A DNA stretch of 64,000 bases from Bartonella sp. TP (GTDB lineage Bacteria; Pseudomonadota; Alphaproteobacteria; Rhizobiales; Rhizobiaceae). The stretch covers positions 809,584 through 873,583 of the forward strand of contig NZ_CP129002.1 in assembly GCF_030406085.1 (NCBI RefSeq). Direction: 5' to 3'. A model generated the notes under the pieces. It saw only the letters and a program-made list of their open reading frames with translations, did no database searches and had not been told where the DNA came from. This document shows positions 1 through 9,109 of this stretch, piece after piece; within the stretch, counting starts at the first letter, position 1, and every line of letters begins with the position of its first letter. The position numbers were made by a program, and so were the translations under genes.

Positions 1-261
1 AAGGTAAAGATAGCAAAACCTATGTGGCAATTTTTTCAACTAATGTTGCTGGAGTTCATAGCCTTACCGCTCATTATTTGGAAACTTTAATAAATACTAA
101 TCCTTCTGATGTGGCAGTTATTAATCTACCTAATTTTACAGAAGCTGAACTAACGGCGAACAAAAAAGCTGTAAATGCGGACGATAAAGATAAGCTCCTA
201 CTTACGCTAAAATTGCCAAATATTAAAGAAAATGTAGCTAGCAAATTACGCCTTGTAGATA
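1..261 (+). repeat. Exact direct repeat, copy 1 (cut by window edge)
   Basis: Bases 1-261 are identical to 1582-1842 and then diverge at once (AACGGAG against AGTGCAA). The offset is 1581 bp, exactly 527 codons, so the repeat keeps the reading frame. The left end of the identity lies outside the window. Confidence 0.9.
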
Positions 262-2753
262 ACGGAGAAGCGGTCGCCAGCCCAGTATTTACAGTGCAAC
301 AGGGTAATTTAGCGACATACACAACCAATTTCTCAAGCACTAAGGCAGGTAAACATAGCTTAAGCGTGAATTATGATGGAAAGCCTATAAATAAAGCCAT
401 AGTTGATATTGATGTCAGCGCCGAGAATAATGCTGTAGCCGTTGATACTATTAAGACGGAGCCAGATCCTCGTATTATTTATGTTGGTACTTTTTCACAT
501 GGTCAGAAAATTACTTTTACTCTTAAAGACAAATATGGCAATCTTCTACCTAATAAGAAAGTAAGCTTATTGATAAGGAATCCTGAATATTGGGAAATTA
601 AACCTCTAGAAGTAATTTCTAACGTTAATGGTGAATGTAGCTTCAATGTTAGATGGAAAGTTGAGGTTAATCCTTATGATAGCGATAGTTTTGATTTTGG
701 TCTAATAGTAGGTAACCAAAATATTCCTAGCATCGGACATTTGTATCTACGGCGAGATACACCTGCTTCTGGTTACTCGGAGATGAACTTGACCCCAGAG
801 TTTGCAACATTAGATTCAAATGGCGAGGCAGTAGTTGAGTTTTATCTTCGGTTATTGAATGCTGATCACATGCCTATTATAGATGATATTAGTGCTGATT
901 TGAGTATATTAGATAATGCTAAAGTAACAGATTCGCACATTACGGTAACTTGTACTGGTAAGCAAAGCAGTTATGACGGCGAATGCAGCATCTATACAGG
1001 TACATTTAAAGTGCATAAAGCGGGTACGCATGATATTGGCATAGCTTATAGTAAAGATTCAGATGGCGCGTCCCATTTGGCCAAATTAACGGAGCTCATT
1101 GTTAGGGATCCTGCATTAGAATCCAGTACATTAACCCCGCAATCGTCTATAATAAGTGATGCTGGCAGCACAGACATTGATATAGCTGTAGCTAATAGAA
1201 ACGATATTAAGCTGTCAGATATTAAGCCAGTGCTAAAGTCGCCGTCTAACGCTGAGTTAAATACAAATTATTCTTTTAGTGCTGTTACGAAGGGTAGTGT
1301 AGCTGGGCATTATAAATTTACCTTTAAGCCCCTTAGGGCTGTATCTGAGGATGCGAACTTTGTGATTGGTATTGAAATCTATGGAGTTGCATCTAAGAAC
1401 ACAGCCACCATAAAAGTTCAGCATCAAAAATTGACTAATGCCACGTTAGCTGTAATGCCGCCTAAGGTGGTCGACAATAAGTTAACATCCAATATTACGC
1501 TAAACTTGCCGAACGTTAGCGATGATATAGCGAGCCGGTTAAGCTTGTATGACGGCACCCAAAAAATTGCTGATTTTAAGAAAGGTAAAGATAGCAAAAC
1601 CTATGTGGCAATTTTTTCAACTAATGTTGCTGGAGTTCATAGCCTTACCGCTCATTATTTGGAAACTTTAATAAATACTAATCCTTCTGATGTGGCAGTT
1701 ATTAATCTACCTAATTTTACAGAAGCTGAACTAACGGCGAACAAAAAAGCTGTAAATGCGGACGATAAAGATAAGCTCCTACTTACGCTAAAATTGCCAA
1801 ATATTAAAGAAAATGTAGCTAGCAAATTACGCCTTGTAGATAGTGCAAATACCGATAAGGAGCTTAGCGCTTTTGAAGCGCAGTCCGGTAATGTAACTAC
1901 CTATACAGCTACTTTCTCGACCTATAAGTCAGGGCTACATAATTTAAGCGTGCAGTATGATGGAAAGCTTATCCATAACGCAGCAATAGATATTGAAGCT
2001 AGCGCCGAGAATAATGCTATTTCTGAGCAGAAGTCTGCTGTAACCCCAGCAGCCGGAATTTATATGGGTAATTTTTCACCAGCTGTAGATATTGTTTTTA
2101 CGCTTAGAGACCAATATGGTAATCTTTTGCCTAATAAAAACGTAAGCTTTTTGATAGATGAGCCAACTCAGTGGGAAATTAACCCTTCTGCTCAAGTAAC
2201 CACTACGATTGAAGGGGAGGCTAAATTTCATGTTAAATGGAAAAATATCTCAAAGTTTCGTTCTGATGGCTATAAATTTGGTATAAAAACAGCGAAAACA
2301 AATAGTGTAAATGACCTTATTTTTGGAGATATAGTTATAAGCTCAGACGTGCCATCTGCTCAAATGTCGCATATGACTTTTGATCCACCAAATCCAGCAT
2401 TAACGAGCGAAGGTAGTGTTGATGAGGCAAAAGTTAATTTTACTCTTACTCTAAATAACTTTGATAATGGACCTATCCGCGATGATATTCATGGTGATTT
2501 GAAGATAGTGGATAATAATAAAGTAATCCCTGCAACCATTGTTTCCCATTGCACTGGCGGACCTGAGAATCGTAATTGTTCTAAATATACTGGAACTTTT
2601 ACAATACATCAAGCTGGCAAACATGATATAGGGATACATTACCTGAAAGATTCGGGCCTGGATGATGTGTTGAAAGTATTAGGGCATCTAAATGTCAGCG
2701 GTCCTGAGATAAACAAAAGCCCGGCTAATTCCAGCTTCGGAGACAATAAGTGA
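1..2753 (+). CDS. Giant Ig-like repeat surface protein (adhesin/invasin-like), 5' end outside window
   Basis: The reading frame is open from the left edge, so the first visible GTG at 24 is internal and the true start lies upstream. About 917 residues are visible. They form beta-rich modules of about 95-115 residues: paired Ig-like units with a KLPN/LSLYDG-type core, a unit near residues 150-245 carrying the DKYGNLLPNKKV signature of Big_1 (invasin/intimin) Ig domains, and two further units. The whole five-module block repeats with a period of 527 codons. No signal peptide, transmembrane segment or sorting signal is visible. The frame ends at a TGA at 2751 because of an apparent one-base shift, and homologous sequence continues in another frame. 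Role inferred: cell-surface or secreted adhesin. A structural S-layer-like or very large RTX-type protein is also possible. Family identity beyond Ig-like is not established. Confidence 0.7.
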   Translation, partial: GKDSKTYVAIFSTNVAGVHSLTAHYLETLINTNPSDVAVINLPNFTEAELTANKKAVNADDKDKLLLTLKLPNIKENVASKLRLVDNGEAVASPVFTVQQGNLATYTTNFSSTKAGKHSLSVNYDGKPINKAIVDIDVSAENNAVAVDTIKTEPDPRIIYVGTFSHGQKITFTLKDKYGNLLPNKKVSLLIRNPEYWEIKPLEVISNVNGECSFNVRWKVEVNPYDSDSFDFGLIVGNQNIPSIGHLYLRRDTPASGYSEMNLTPEFATLDSNGEAVVEFYLRLLNADHMPIIDDISADLSILDNAKVTDSHITVTCTGKQSSYDGECSIYTGTFKVHKAGTHDIGIAYSKDSDGASHLAKLTELIVRDPALESSTLTPQSSIISDAGSTDIDIAVANRNDIKLSDIKPVLKSPSNAELNTNYSFSAVTKGSVAGHYKFTFKPLRAVSEDANFVIGIEIYGVASKNTATIKVQHQKLTNATLAVMPPKVVDNKLTSNITLNLPNVSDDIASRLSLYDGTQKIADFKKGKDSKTYVAIFSTNVAGVHSLTAHYLETLINTNPSDVAVINLPNFTEAELTANKKAVNADDKDKLLLTLKLPNIKENVASKLRLVDSANTDKELSAFEAQSGNVTTYTATFSTYKSGLHNLSVQYDGKLIHNAAIDIEASAENNAISEQKSAVTPAAGIYMGNFSPAVDIVFTLRDQYGNLLPNKNVSFLIDEPTQWEINPSAQVTTTIEGEAKFHVKWKNISKFRSDGYKFGIKTAKTNSVNDLIFGDIVISSDVPSAQMSHMTFDPPNPALTSEGSVDEAKVNFTLTLNNFDNGPIRDDIHGDLKIVDNNKVIPATIVSHCTGGPENRNCSKYTGTFTIHQAGKHDIGIHYLKDSGLDDVLKVLGHLNVSGPEINKSPANSSFGDNK
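1582..1842 (+). repeat. Exact direct repeat, copy 2
   Basis: Second copy of the 261-bp identical block inside the Ig-repeat gene. Modules downstream of the block have diverged to moderate protein similarity, so the identity is local and points to recent gene conversion or duplication. Confidence 0.9.
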
Positions 2754-3468
2754 TACTGGCGATACAACTATTGAAGTTTTGTTTGGTAGAGCAGGGTTTG
2801 ATCTTTTAGATATTAAGCCATTTGTAAAAAGCCCGCCGGGGCTTAAAGCGAATATTGATTATAAATTTAGTAATGCTACATTTCCTGGTAATGCATGGCA
2901 TTATCCAGTTCTCTTCACTCACATTACCCCTGTCTCTTCGGATACGAAATTTGTGATTGGTCTTAAAATTGGTGAGATTGAATCTAATAGCACAGCTACC
3001 ATAACTGTGAAGCCAGAAAATGTGAAAAATGCTGCGCTAACGGTAGGCGATGCTACTATTTATAGCGGCGAGGCATATTATACTGTAACGCTAAAATTAC
3101 CATATGTTATCGGGGACATAGCGAATCGTTTGAGCTTATATGATGGTACAAAGGAAGTTGCAACTTTTACAAAATTTAGGGATGATAACAAAACCTATAC
3201 AGCAACTTTTGCAACGAGCGTTGCTGGGCAGTATAAATTAAGCGTCTACTATTTGAAGAAACCTCTCGATACCAATCCTTCTAACGTGTTAGTTACTACT
3301 CACCTCAGCTGAGGATAATGCTATAGATGTTGAGCTGCTTGAGATAACTTCAGGCACCAATATTAAATATAGGTCGTCTGGCTTTGTCTATAAGAGCTTT
3401 ACGGAGTGAAAATTTAGTCACAGACACGTAAAGATTAATACTGTTTGTAAATGTAGAGATTTAGAGTA
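2713..3468 (+). pseudogene. Frameshifted, decaying 3' continuation of the Ig-repeat gene
   Basis: After the TGA at 2751 the same module pattern resumes in frame +1 (open from 2713): ETISDTGDTTIEV matches the intact copy's SSIISDAGSTDIDIA. Between the conserved Pro codon and the conserved Ser codon there are 43 nt here against 42 nt in the intact copy, which fits a single-base insertion between 2706 and 2748. That frame ends at 3312. SAEDNAIDVELLEI, matching SAENNAVAVDTIK, then appears in a third frame from 3305 and meets a TGA at 3407. Beyond it FSHRHVKINTV still resembles the intact FSHGQKITFTL before a TAG near 3466. Two frame changes and a nonsense codon argue for real decay rather than one sequencing error. 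A 177-codon ORF at 2779-3312 is part of this remnant, not a separate gene. Confidence 0.75.
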
Positions 3469-3518
3469 GGCGGCACATTAAGCTGGAAAAGGCTGTTGCC
3501 TTTAACTTATGCTTTAAG

Positions 3519-4133
3519 CTAAGCTTTATAAATGGAATGCACAGTAGAATCGCTATTAATGTGATAGATAATTGGTTTTCCGGTGTCTAATTCATATTTA
3601 ACTATCTCTTGGCTGTTTAATCCTTCTATAGCCATTATTAGCGCTCGTAGCGAGTTGCCATGTGCTGTGATTAAAGTTGTTTGTTTATTTAGTAGATGCG
3701 GTTGGATGCGGTGTAGGTAATAGGGCAGCACTCTAGCGCTGGTATCTTTCAAACTTTCACCTTCAGGCGGGGCAATGTCATAAGAACGGCGCCAGATTTG
3801 CACCTGCTCCGCTCCCCATTTCATTTTAGCCTCATCTTTATTTAAACCAGAAAGCGTGCCATAATTCCGCTCATTTAGCGCGCTATCGCTGATTATTTCT
3901 ATAGTTTTATTGTTCATTTCGGTCAGAATATGTTTGCAGCTATCCTGAGCGCGTATTAGCCCTGAGGTAAAAGCTATATCGAATTTTATGCCATGTTCAG
4001 CTAATATTTTTCCAGCATTTTTTGCTTCCTCTATTCCTTGCTCGGTTAATGGAGGGTTTTTCCAGCCAGTAAACAGATTCTTCAAGTTCCATTCACTTTG
4101 TCCATGACGGACTAATACTAAAATTCGCGTCAA
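3519..4133 (-). CDS. gpmA: 2,3-bisphosphoglycerate-dependent phosphoglycerate mutase
   Basis: Interconverts 3- and 2-phosphoglycerate in glycolysis and gluconeogenesis, in the cytoplasm. The N-terminus holds the phosphohistidine motif VRHGQSEWN with catalytic His10. The second active-site histidine is His158 in AHGNSLRAL, and the acidic residue lies in LNERNYG. At 204 residues it matches the short alphaproteobacterial dPGM form, which lacks the C-terminal part of the enterobacterial enzyme. The gene lies 25 bp downstream of dapB on the same strand and is probably the last gene of the block. A weak short inverted repeat lies beyond its stop. Confidence 0.95.
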   Translation of the reverse strand: MTRILVLVRHGQSEWNLKNLFTGWKNPPLTEQGIEEAKNAGKILAEHGIKFDIAFTSGLIRAQDSCKHILTEMNNKTIEIISDSALNERNYGTLSGLNKDEAKMKWGAEQVQIWRRSYDIAPPEGESLKDTSARVLPYYLHRIQPHLLNKQTTLITAHGNSLRALIMAIEGLNSQEIVKYELDTGKPIIYHINSDSTVHSIYKA

Positions 4134-4158
4134 CTCTGTCCTCTTTTATATTGGTAGA

Positions 4159-4836
4159 TTACATTGTTAGAACATCTTGCATATTGTATAAACCTGCTGC
4201 TCTACCGTGTAGCCAGTGGGCTGCCTTTATTGCACCTATAGCAAAAATATGCCGATCTTGCGCAGAGTGAGATAGCATTATGCGTTCGCCTTCGCCAGCA
4301 AGTATTACGCTATGTTCGCCAACCACAGTGCCGCCGCGCAAAGATGCATATTGTATCGCAGTATTAGGCGCGCCCTGTAAGACATGGGTGCCTAATAAAA
4401 GTGCAGTACCCGAAGGAGCATCTTTTTTTTGTTTGTGGTGCATTTCCTCTATGCAGATATCAAAATTAGCACCTTTTAGCATTTTTGCGGCTTGTTGTAC
4501 TAATGTAGCTAAAACAGTTACACCTAAGCTCATATTACCAGATTGTACTATAGCTATATCTTTGGCATGGCTTTTTATAGATGTTTGTTCTTGTGCGCTA
4601 AAGCCAGTGGTGCCCAAGACATAAGGTAGTTTATGTTTTGCGGCTATAGGTAGGCAGTGCATAGTGCCAGTAGGAGCACTGAAATCTATTGCAACATCGC
4701 TATTACTAAAAAAATGCTCTATATTTTGTGTATTTTTAGAGATTTCACCAGCAATTGATAAATTTGCATCTTGGGCTATAATTTTTTTTAATTCTAGACC
4801 CATACGGCCTGTTGCTCCAATTAATGTTATGCGCAT
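4159..4836 (-). CDS. dapB: 4-hydroxy-tetrahydrodipicolinate reductase
   Basis: NAD(P)H-dependent reductase of the diaminopimelate/lysine pathway, feeding peptidoglycan synthesis. The dinucleotide-binding motif GATGRMG is at residues 7-13. The catalytic segment EMHHKQKKDAPSGTA gives His133/His134 and Lys137, and HSAQDR lies near the C-terminus. At 225 residues it is shorter than the usual 260-270. The shortening is spread over surface loops and both domains are complete, so it should be active. It lies between the GST-like gene and gpmA with short gaps, probably co-transcribed. Confidence 0.95.
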   Translation of the reverse strand: MRITLIGATGRMGLELKKIIAQDANLSIAGEISKNTQNIEHFFSNSDVAIDFSAPTGTMHCLPIAAKHKLPYVLGTTGFSAQEQTSIKSHAKDIAIVQSGNMSLGVTVLATLVQQAAKMLKGANFDICIEEMHHKQKKDAPSGTALLLGTHVLQGAPNTAIQYASLRGGTVVGEHSVILAGEGERIMLSHSAQDRHIFAIGAIKAAHWLHGRAAGLYNMQDVLTM

Positions 4837-4851
4837 ATTTTATCTCCTTGG

Positions 4852-5544
4852 TTAAAAATCTAGGCTAGTGTAATATGTAGAGGGAGCGAGTCCGGCTACA
4901 CGATCAAAAAGTATAGGTCGCATGGACGGACGAGATTTTATACGCATATACCATTGCTTAGCATAGCCATATGCTGCCCAATCTATTTCATCCATATAAT
5001 CTAAGATGCTCACGCAAGCTGCTGCTGCAAAATCTGCATAACTCAGTGTGCTGCTGGCAAGGCAGTTATTATTTTGAGTAAGCCAATTTAGATATTCCAT
5101 ATGCGGTTTGATATTATTACGCGCTGCGCGTAATATAGTAGAATCAGGCGCTCCACCGCCTAGAGATGTTGGCATTTCTCTTTTATATATACGTTGCCGG
5201 ACTATAGGATAGGTAGTTTCGTAATTAAATTTCTCTAAAAACCAGCTGATCAAACGTCGAATTTCTGCTCGCTCGATAGGAGATTTAGGAAAAAAATTAT
5301 TGTCCTTATTAAGCAGACCTATAGTTTCATCGAGATATTCTATTATGCTGTAGGCTCCAGATATTGCTTGGCTATGTTCATTGAGCAATACAGGAACCGA
5401 GCCAGCAGGGTTTAGTTGTAGAAACTCTTGGCGCCTTGCCCATTCATGTTCTTCAACAAGCGTAAGGCTCATATTGAACTCATATAAAATCAAGCGTATA
5501 GCGCGTGAAGAAGAAGACATAATATGATGAAAAAGTGTTAGCAT
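4852..5544 (-). CDS. Glutathione S-transferase family protein
   Basis: Thioredoxin-like N-terminal GST domain starting MLTLFHH with SSSSRAIRLIL, the usual beta-alpha start, then NPAGSVPVL and the GAYSIIEYLDE segment (the conserved E-S/T pair for glutathione contacts). A C-terminal helical domain follows. The length of 230 residues is typical. Substrate cannot be assigned. Close relatives in alphaproteobacteria are usually annotated only as GST family or FtsZ-associated thiol proteins. It is 15 bp upstream of dapB on the same strand. The first Met is kept because it begins the conserved fold. Confidence 0.85.
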   Translation of the reverse strand: MLTLFHHIMSSSSRAIRLILYEFNMSLTLVEEHEWARRQEFLQLNPAGSVPVLLNEHSQAISGAYSIIEYLDETIGLLNKDNNFFPKSPIERAEIRRLISWFLEKFNYETTYPIVRQRIYKREMPTSLGGGAPDSTILRAARNNIKPHMEYLNWLTQNNNCLASSTLSYADFAAAACVSILDYMDEIDWAAYGYAKQWYMRIKSRPSMRPILFDRVAGLAPSTYYTSLDF

Positions 5545-5626
5545 CGGCCCCTGTTGTTCTCTTTTAGCACTATAATAAATAGTTAGTATAAACGTTAATC
5601 TTTACTGAGTAAAGATTATAATTGGT

Positions 5627-6250
5627 CTATTTTACTGTTTCCATTATTGCCGTTTTTATCTCGTCTAATCCTATTTTTTTTACGGCGGAAGTTGTAATAA
5701 GTTGGGGATATGCTGCCGGTCTCTTGGCAATTGCATTGTAGGTGCTATCTACAATTTTTTCTAAAGAGGTGACTGGGATTTTATCTGCTTTTGTTAATAT
5801 TATTTGGTAGGAGACTGCTATTTTATCTAAAAGATTTAATATAGTTTTGTCAGTTTCTTTTATGCCGTGACGCGAATCTATCAAGATATATAAGCGTTTC
5901 AAACTGGGTCTGAACTTTAAATAATCATATATCAATGTGGTCCAATTATTTACCAATTGTTTGGGTGCTTGGGCGTAACCATAGCCCGGCATATCTACAA
6001 TGGCAAATGGTGGCAAAGCACCGCTCTCGCTATAGCCGTCTGGTATAAAAAAATTTAACTCCTGTGTTCGCCCAGGCGTGTTGGATGTACGTGCCAGTGA
6101 CTTGCGATTTGTTATAGAGTTTATCAAACTGGATTTGCCAACATTTGAACGGCCACAAAAGGCTATTTCTGCGGGGCCAATAGGTGGTAGGAAATTTATT
6201 GAAGGGGCTGAACGTAGAAAGACCCACTTTAAGGGAAAGCCATTTTGCAA
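5627..6250 (-). CDS. engB: Ribosome biogenesis GTP-binding protein EngB (YihA/YsxC)
   Basis: Essential small GTPase for late large-subunit assembly. Visible motifs: G1 GRSNVGKS at 33-40, the switch region with [12 protein letters not shown]3 DMPGYGYA, G4 TKAD and G5 TSA. Length 207 residues, normal. It sits 22 bp downstream of yidC in the conserved alphaproteobacterial order rpmH-rnpA-yidC-engB and is probably part of that transcript. Confidence 0.96.
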   Translation of the reverse strand: MQNGFPLKWVFLRSAPSINFLPPIGPAEIAFCGRSNVGKSSLINSITNRKSLARTSNTPGRTQELNFFIPDGYSESGALPPFAIVDMPGYGYAQAPKQLVNNWTTLIYDYLKFRPSLKRLYILIDSRHGIKETDKTILNLLDKIAVSYQIILTKADKIPVTSLEKIVDSTYNAIAKRPAAYPQLITTSAVKKIGLDEIKTAIMETVK

Positions 6251-6272
6251 AAATCTTTATCCTAATAATAAT

Positions 6273-8033
6273 TCATTTTCTTTGAAACAAGCTTTTTATA
6301 TTGTCCAAAAATTCGATTTTTGTCCCTTCTTTTTTCATTATTAGCAATTGCTGTATTATAGTTAGTGTATTGTTCCATGCCCAATAAATAACTAAGCCTA
6401 CAGGAAAAGAAGAAAGCATGAAGGTAAATATCAATGGCATCCAGGTGAAGATTGCAGCTTGTGCTGGCTCTGTTGGTGTTGGATTAAGCCGCATTTGTAA
6501 AAACATTGTTATACCCATGATTATAGGCCAAGCGCCAATCATTAAGAAGGAAGGTACGTGATACGGTATTAATCCGAATAGATTAAATATAGAAGTTGGA
6601 TCTGGCGCAGCTAAATCTTTTATCCAGCCAAAGAACGGAGCTTGGCGCATTTCGATAGTAATGTATAAAACTTTATACAAAGCAAAAAAGATTGGCATTT
6701 GTACAAGCATCGGCAAACAGCCAGCGACTGGATTTATTTTTTCTTTCTTATATAAATCCATTATTGCTTGTTGTTGCTTTGTCTTATCTTCTGGATATTT
6801 TTGTCTTATTGTTTCCAGTTTTGGCTGCAGCAATTTCATTTTTGCCATAGATTTGTAAGATTTATTGGCTAGCGGAAAGAGAGCTGCTTTTAGTATAATG
6901 GTTACCAATAATATAGCTATGCCAAAATTGCCTGTGATTTTGTATAAAAAATCTATTAAGCTAAACATGGGGCGCGTGATGAAACTGAACAGCCCCCAGT
7001 CTATTAATAGCTCAAATTTTTTGATATGTAAGTTCTTTTGATAATTATCTATGATACTAACATTTTTTGCGCCAGCAAACAGGTGGTTTTGTATATTCAC
7101 TGTTTGTTTAGGTGCAATGGAAATAGAGTTTTGTGTTAAATCTGCTTGAAAATGCTCAGATAGATTATCAAAATATATAAATCTGCTAGTAAAATTTACG
7201 TTTTGTGGTGGAATAGCGGCAACCGCCCAGTATTTATCTGTTATCCCCATATAGCCGCCCTGTGCGGGGGCGAAGGTAAGTTTTTTCTGACCTTGTGAAT
7301 CGCGATCTAATTTTTCTACATCCGCATATTTTTTTTCTTGTAAGCCTTCATCACCCGCTACTCCTATTAATCCTTCGTGCAATAAATAGGCAGATTGTGC
7401 ATGGCTAGGAATAGCCGCTCTTGCTACACGCCCATAGGCAGAAATGTTAGTTGGATTTTGGCTGTTATTAGTAATATTATCGGTGATGGTAAACATATAT
7501 TGGTTGTCTATGCTTATCCAGCGATTAAACATTAAACCTGCGGGTGAATTATATGTTAAATGAATGGGGGTTTGAACTGTTAATAAAGGCGTTTTAGGAT
7601 CCAAAGTCCATTGGGTATTGGACTGCGGTACTGTGTTTTTATTATCTGTTGAAGCAAAGCCAAATTCGGCTATATAGCTATTTTTTGAGCCAGCTGGCTG
7701 CAAAAGCTGTATTTGTGGCGAGTTTTTGTTTACTGTTACATGATATTTTTTCAATACTAAATCATCAAAACGGCTACCTGTAAGATTAATAGAGCCTCGC
7801 AACATTTCGGTTGCAAAGTTAACTCTTTTGTCTTTTGTAATAGCTTGGGGCGGGGGTAAAATTTTGCTTATTGTTCCGTTAGATGGTATAGCTGATTCTG
7901 TCGGGGCTTGATTATTTATTATCAATGCTTGCTTCGTTAAATTTTGATGAGGCCGTACATAAAAATATTGCCAGCCCCATACTATTGCAAAAGATAGAAG
8001 CATAGCTATTAAAAAATTCGGATTATATTTCAT
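6273..8033 (-). CDS. yidC: Membrane protein insertase YidC
   Basis: Inserts and folds inner-membrane proteins, alone or with SecYEG. It has an N-terminal transmembrane helix at about residues 7-25, then a large periplasmic beta domain to about residue 345. The conserved C-terminal five-helix core follows, with the cytoplasmic loop KMKLLQPKLETIRQKYPEDK and the segment NPVAGCLPMLVQMPIFFALYKVL. Length 586 residues is normal for the Gram-negative long form. The tail is short and moderately basic. It is 18 bp downstream of rnpA. Confidence 0.97.
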   Translation of the reverse strand: MKYNPNFLIAMLLSFAIVWGWQYFYVRPHQNLTKQALIINNQAPTESAIPSNGTISKILPPPQAITKDKRVNFATEMLRGSINLTGSRFDDLVLKKYHVTVNKNSPQIQLLQPAGSKNSYIAEFGFASTDNKNTVPQSNTQWTLDPKTPLLTVQTPIHLTYNSPAGLMFNRWISIDNQYMFTITDNITNNSQNPTNISAYGRVARAAIPSHAQSAYLLHEGLIGVAGDEGLQEKKYADVEKLDRDSQGQKKLTFAPAQGGYMGITDKYWAVAAIPPQNVNFTSRFIYFDNLSEHFQADLTQNSISIAPKQTVNIQNHLFAGAKNVSIIDNYQKNLHIKKFELLIDWGLFSFITRPMFSLIDFLYKITGNFGIAILLVTIILKAALFPLANKSYKSMAKMKLLQPKLETIRQKYPEDKTKQQQAIMDLYKKEKINPVAGCLPMLVQMPIFFALYKVLYITIEMRQAPFFGWIKDLAAPDPTSIFNLFGLIPYHVPSFLMIGAWPIIMGITMFLQMRLNPTPTEPAQAAIFTWMPLIFTFMLSSFPVGLVIYWAWNNTLTIIQQLLIMKKEGTKIEFLDNIKSLFQRK

Positions 8034-8051
8034 CTTATTTATCCTATAGGG

Positions 8052-8447
8052 TTAAGCAAATTTGCAATAGGCGCTGTTACATTTATTAATTTGTTCTTTT
8101 AGAGCTTTTAGTAATTCTTCAAAGGGTAAATAAAGGCAAGCCTTACGAGCTATTATTACATAATCGTAACCAGCCAGCAAGTTATTTTGCAGACCAATTC
8201 TAACCGCTTCTGACAAACGGCGCTTAATTCTATTTCTTACAATAGCGTTGCCATTTTTGCGTGTTACAGTAAAACCAACCCTAGCAATTTGTAGTGGAAC
8301 AATTAGCCCTTTCGAGTGGCTATCCCGTTTATAGCTTTCTATTAAAAAAGCATCTGCTTTTATACGGAGACCACAATGGGCGCGCAAAAAATCTTGCCTT
8401 TTTTTAAGGCGAGACACTCCTTTTGCCAATAAAGCGTTGCAGTACAT
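8052..8447 (-). CDS. rnpA: Ribonuclease P protein component
   Basis: Protein subunit of RNase P, which matures tRNA 5' ends. The core RLKKRQDFLRA opens the fold, and the RNR signature is present as NAIVRNRIKRRLSEAVR. The protein is strongly basic. The start shown adds about 12 residues before RLKKRQDF; a start closer to that segment is possible. It lies 44 bp after rpmH and 18 bp before yidC. Confidence 0.94.
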   Translation of the reverse strand: MYCNALLAKGVSRLKKRQDFLRAHCGLRIKADAFLIESYKRDSHSKGLIVPLQIARVGFTVTRKNGNAIVRNRIKRRLSEAVRIGLQNNLLAGYDYVIIARKACLYLPFEELLKALKEQINKCNSAYCKFA

Positions 8448-8491
8448 ACTTTTTATAGTTTTGCCATTAAAAATAATGGGTATACGTAAAA

Positions 8492-8626
8492 TTATGCTGA
8501 AAGTCTTTTGCGACCGCGAGCTCTGCGAGCAGCAATAACTTTGCGACCTCCCGGAGTGGCCATGCGAGCTCTGAAACCATGTCTGCGTTTGCGAACTAAT
8601 TTTGAGGGTTGGTAGGTACGTTTCAT
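8492..8626 (-). CDS. rpmH: 50S ribosomal protein L34 (bL34)
   Basis: A 44-residue very basic protein beginning [18 protein letters not shown] and continuing [22 protein letters not shown], the full bL34 pattern. It is first in the rpmH-rnpA-yidC-engB block, and a promoter is visible 60-90 bp upstream. Confidence 0.98.
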   Translation of the reverse strand: MKRTYQPSKLVRKRRHGFRARMATPGGRKVIAARRARGRKRLSA

Positions 8627-8684
8627 CTATTTATCACCGCGCCGAGCGGCCCTTCTTGCTAAAGCTTTGTAGTCAGTTTGATGA

Positions 8685-8712
8685 TTAATAGCAATTTTTG
8701 ATGAAAAGTCAA
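8685..8712 (-). promoter_or_regulatory. Sigma70-type promoter for rpmH operon
   Basis: On the minus strand: -35 TTGACT (8707-8712), 16-bp spacer, -10 TATTAA (8685-8690), about 59 bp upstream of the rpmH ATG. It is the only good -35/-10 pair seen in the divergent gap 8627-8815. The rest of that gap is AT-rich with no clear feature. Confidence 0.5.
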
Positions 8713-8815
8713 GATTTTTCATAAATTGCGTATAGTAATTTTTTGTGGTAACTATTTTATAACCCTAATTAAGTTTAATTGGCTTATAGAAAAATGGTCA
8801 GTTAAGGGGTGACTT

Positions 8816-9109
8816 ATGAGCCAAAAATTAAAGACAGATGAGCTAGATTCTCTTAGTATTATTAGAAGATACCTAGTAGATTGTAAATGTTTGATGTCAG
8901 GTTCTGTTAAAGCTAATTATGAGGATTGTATAATTTCTATAAGTGAAGCTTTGTATAATGTACAAGAGTTATTAAAACAACATAATTTTACCGCATTTGC
9001 TGGCGAAGTGAAAGTGGAAAGTTTAGCGAATATGATAAGCACGGAGGCCTTGAAACAGGGGATGATTATACATTTTGACCAGGGCAAAAAGAGGCGGCTA
9101 AAATCGTGA
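8816..9109 (+). CDS. Small protein of unknown function upstream of mrp
   Basis: A 97-residue soluble, mostly helical protein with no signal peptide and a basic tail (GKKRRLKS). I do not recognise its family. Its stop overlaps the GTG start of mrp by 4 bp (GTGA), so the two are translationally coupled and probably co-transcribed. This makes a role connected with the Mrp ATPase possible, but that is inference only. The ATG follows AAGGGG at 8805-8810, a good ribosome binding site. Confidence 0.7.
   Translation: MSQKLKTDELDSLSIIRRYLVDCKCLMSGSVKANYEDCIISISEALYNVQELLKQHNFTAFAGEVKVESLANMISTEALKQGMIIHFDQGKKRRLKS

Noticed and set aside
2451-2639. Minus-strand ORF in the repeat gene
   Set aside because: Shadow frame of the Ig-repeat coding strand with no ribosome site.
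3488-3503. Short hairpin AAAGGC-TGTT-GCCTTT after gpmA
   Set aside because: Only 6 bp, partly A-T, with a short T-run; too weak to call a terminator.
8627-8815. Possible replication origin beside rpmH
   Set aside because: In some bacteria oriC lies near rpmH, but I see no cluster of DnaA boxes and no dnaA gene here.
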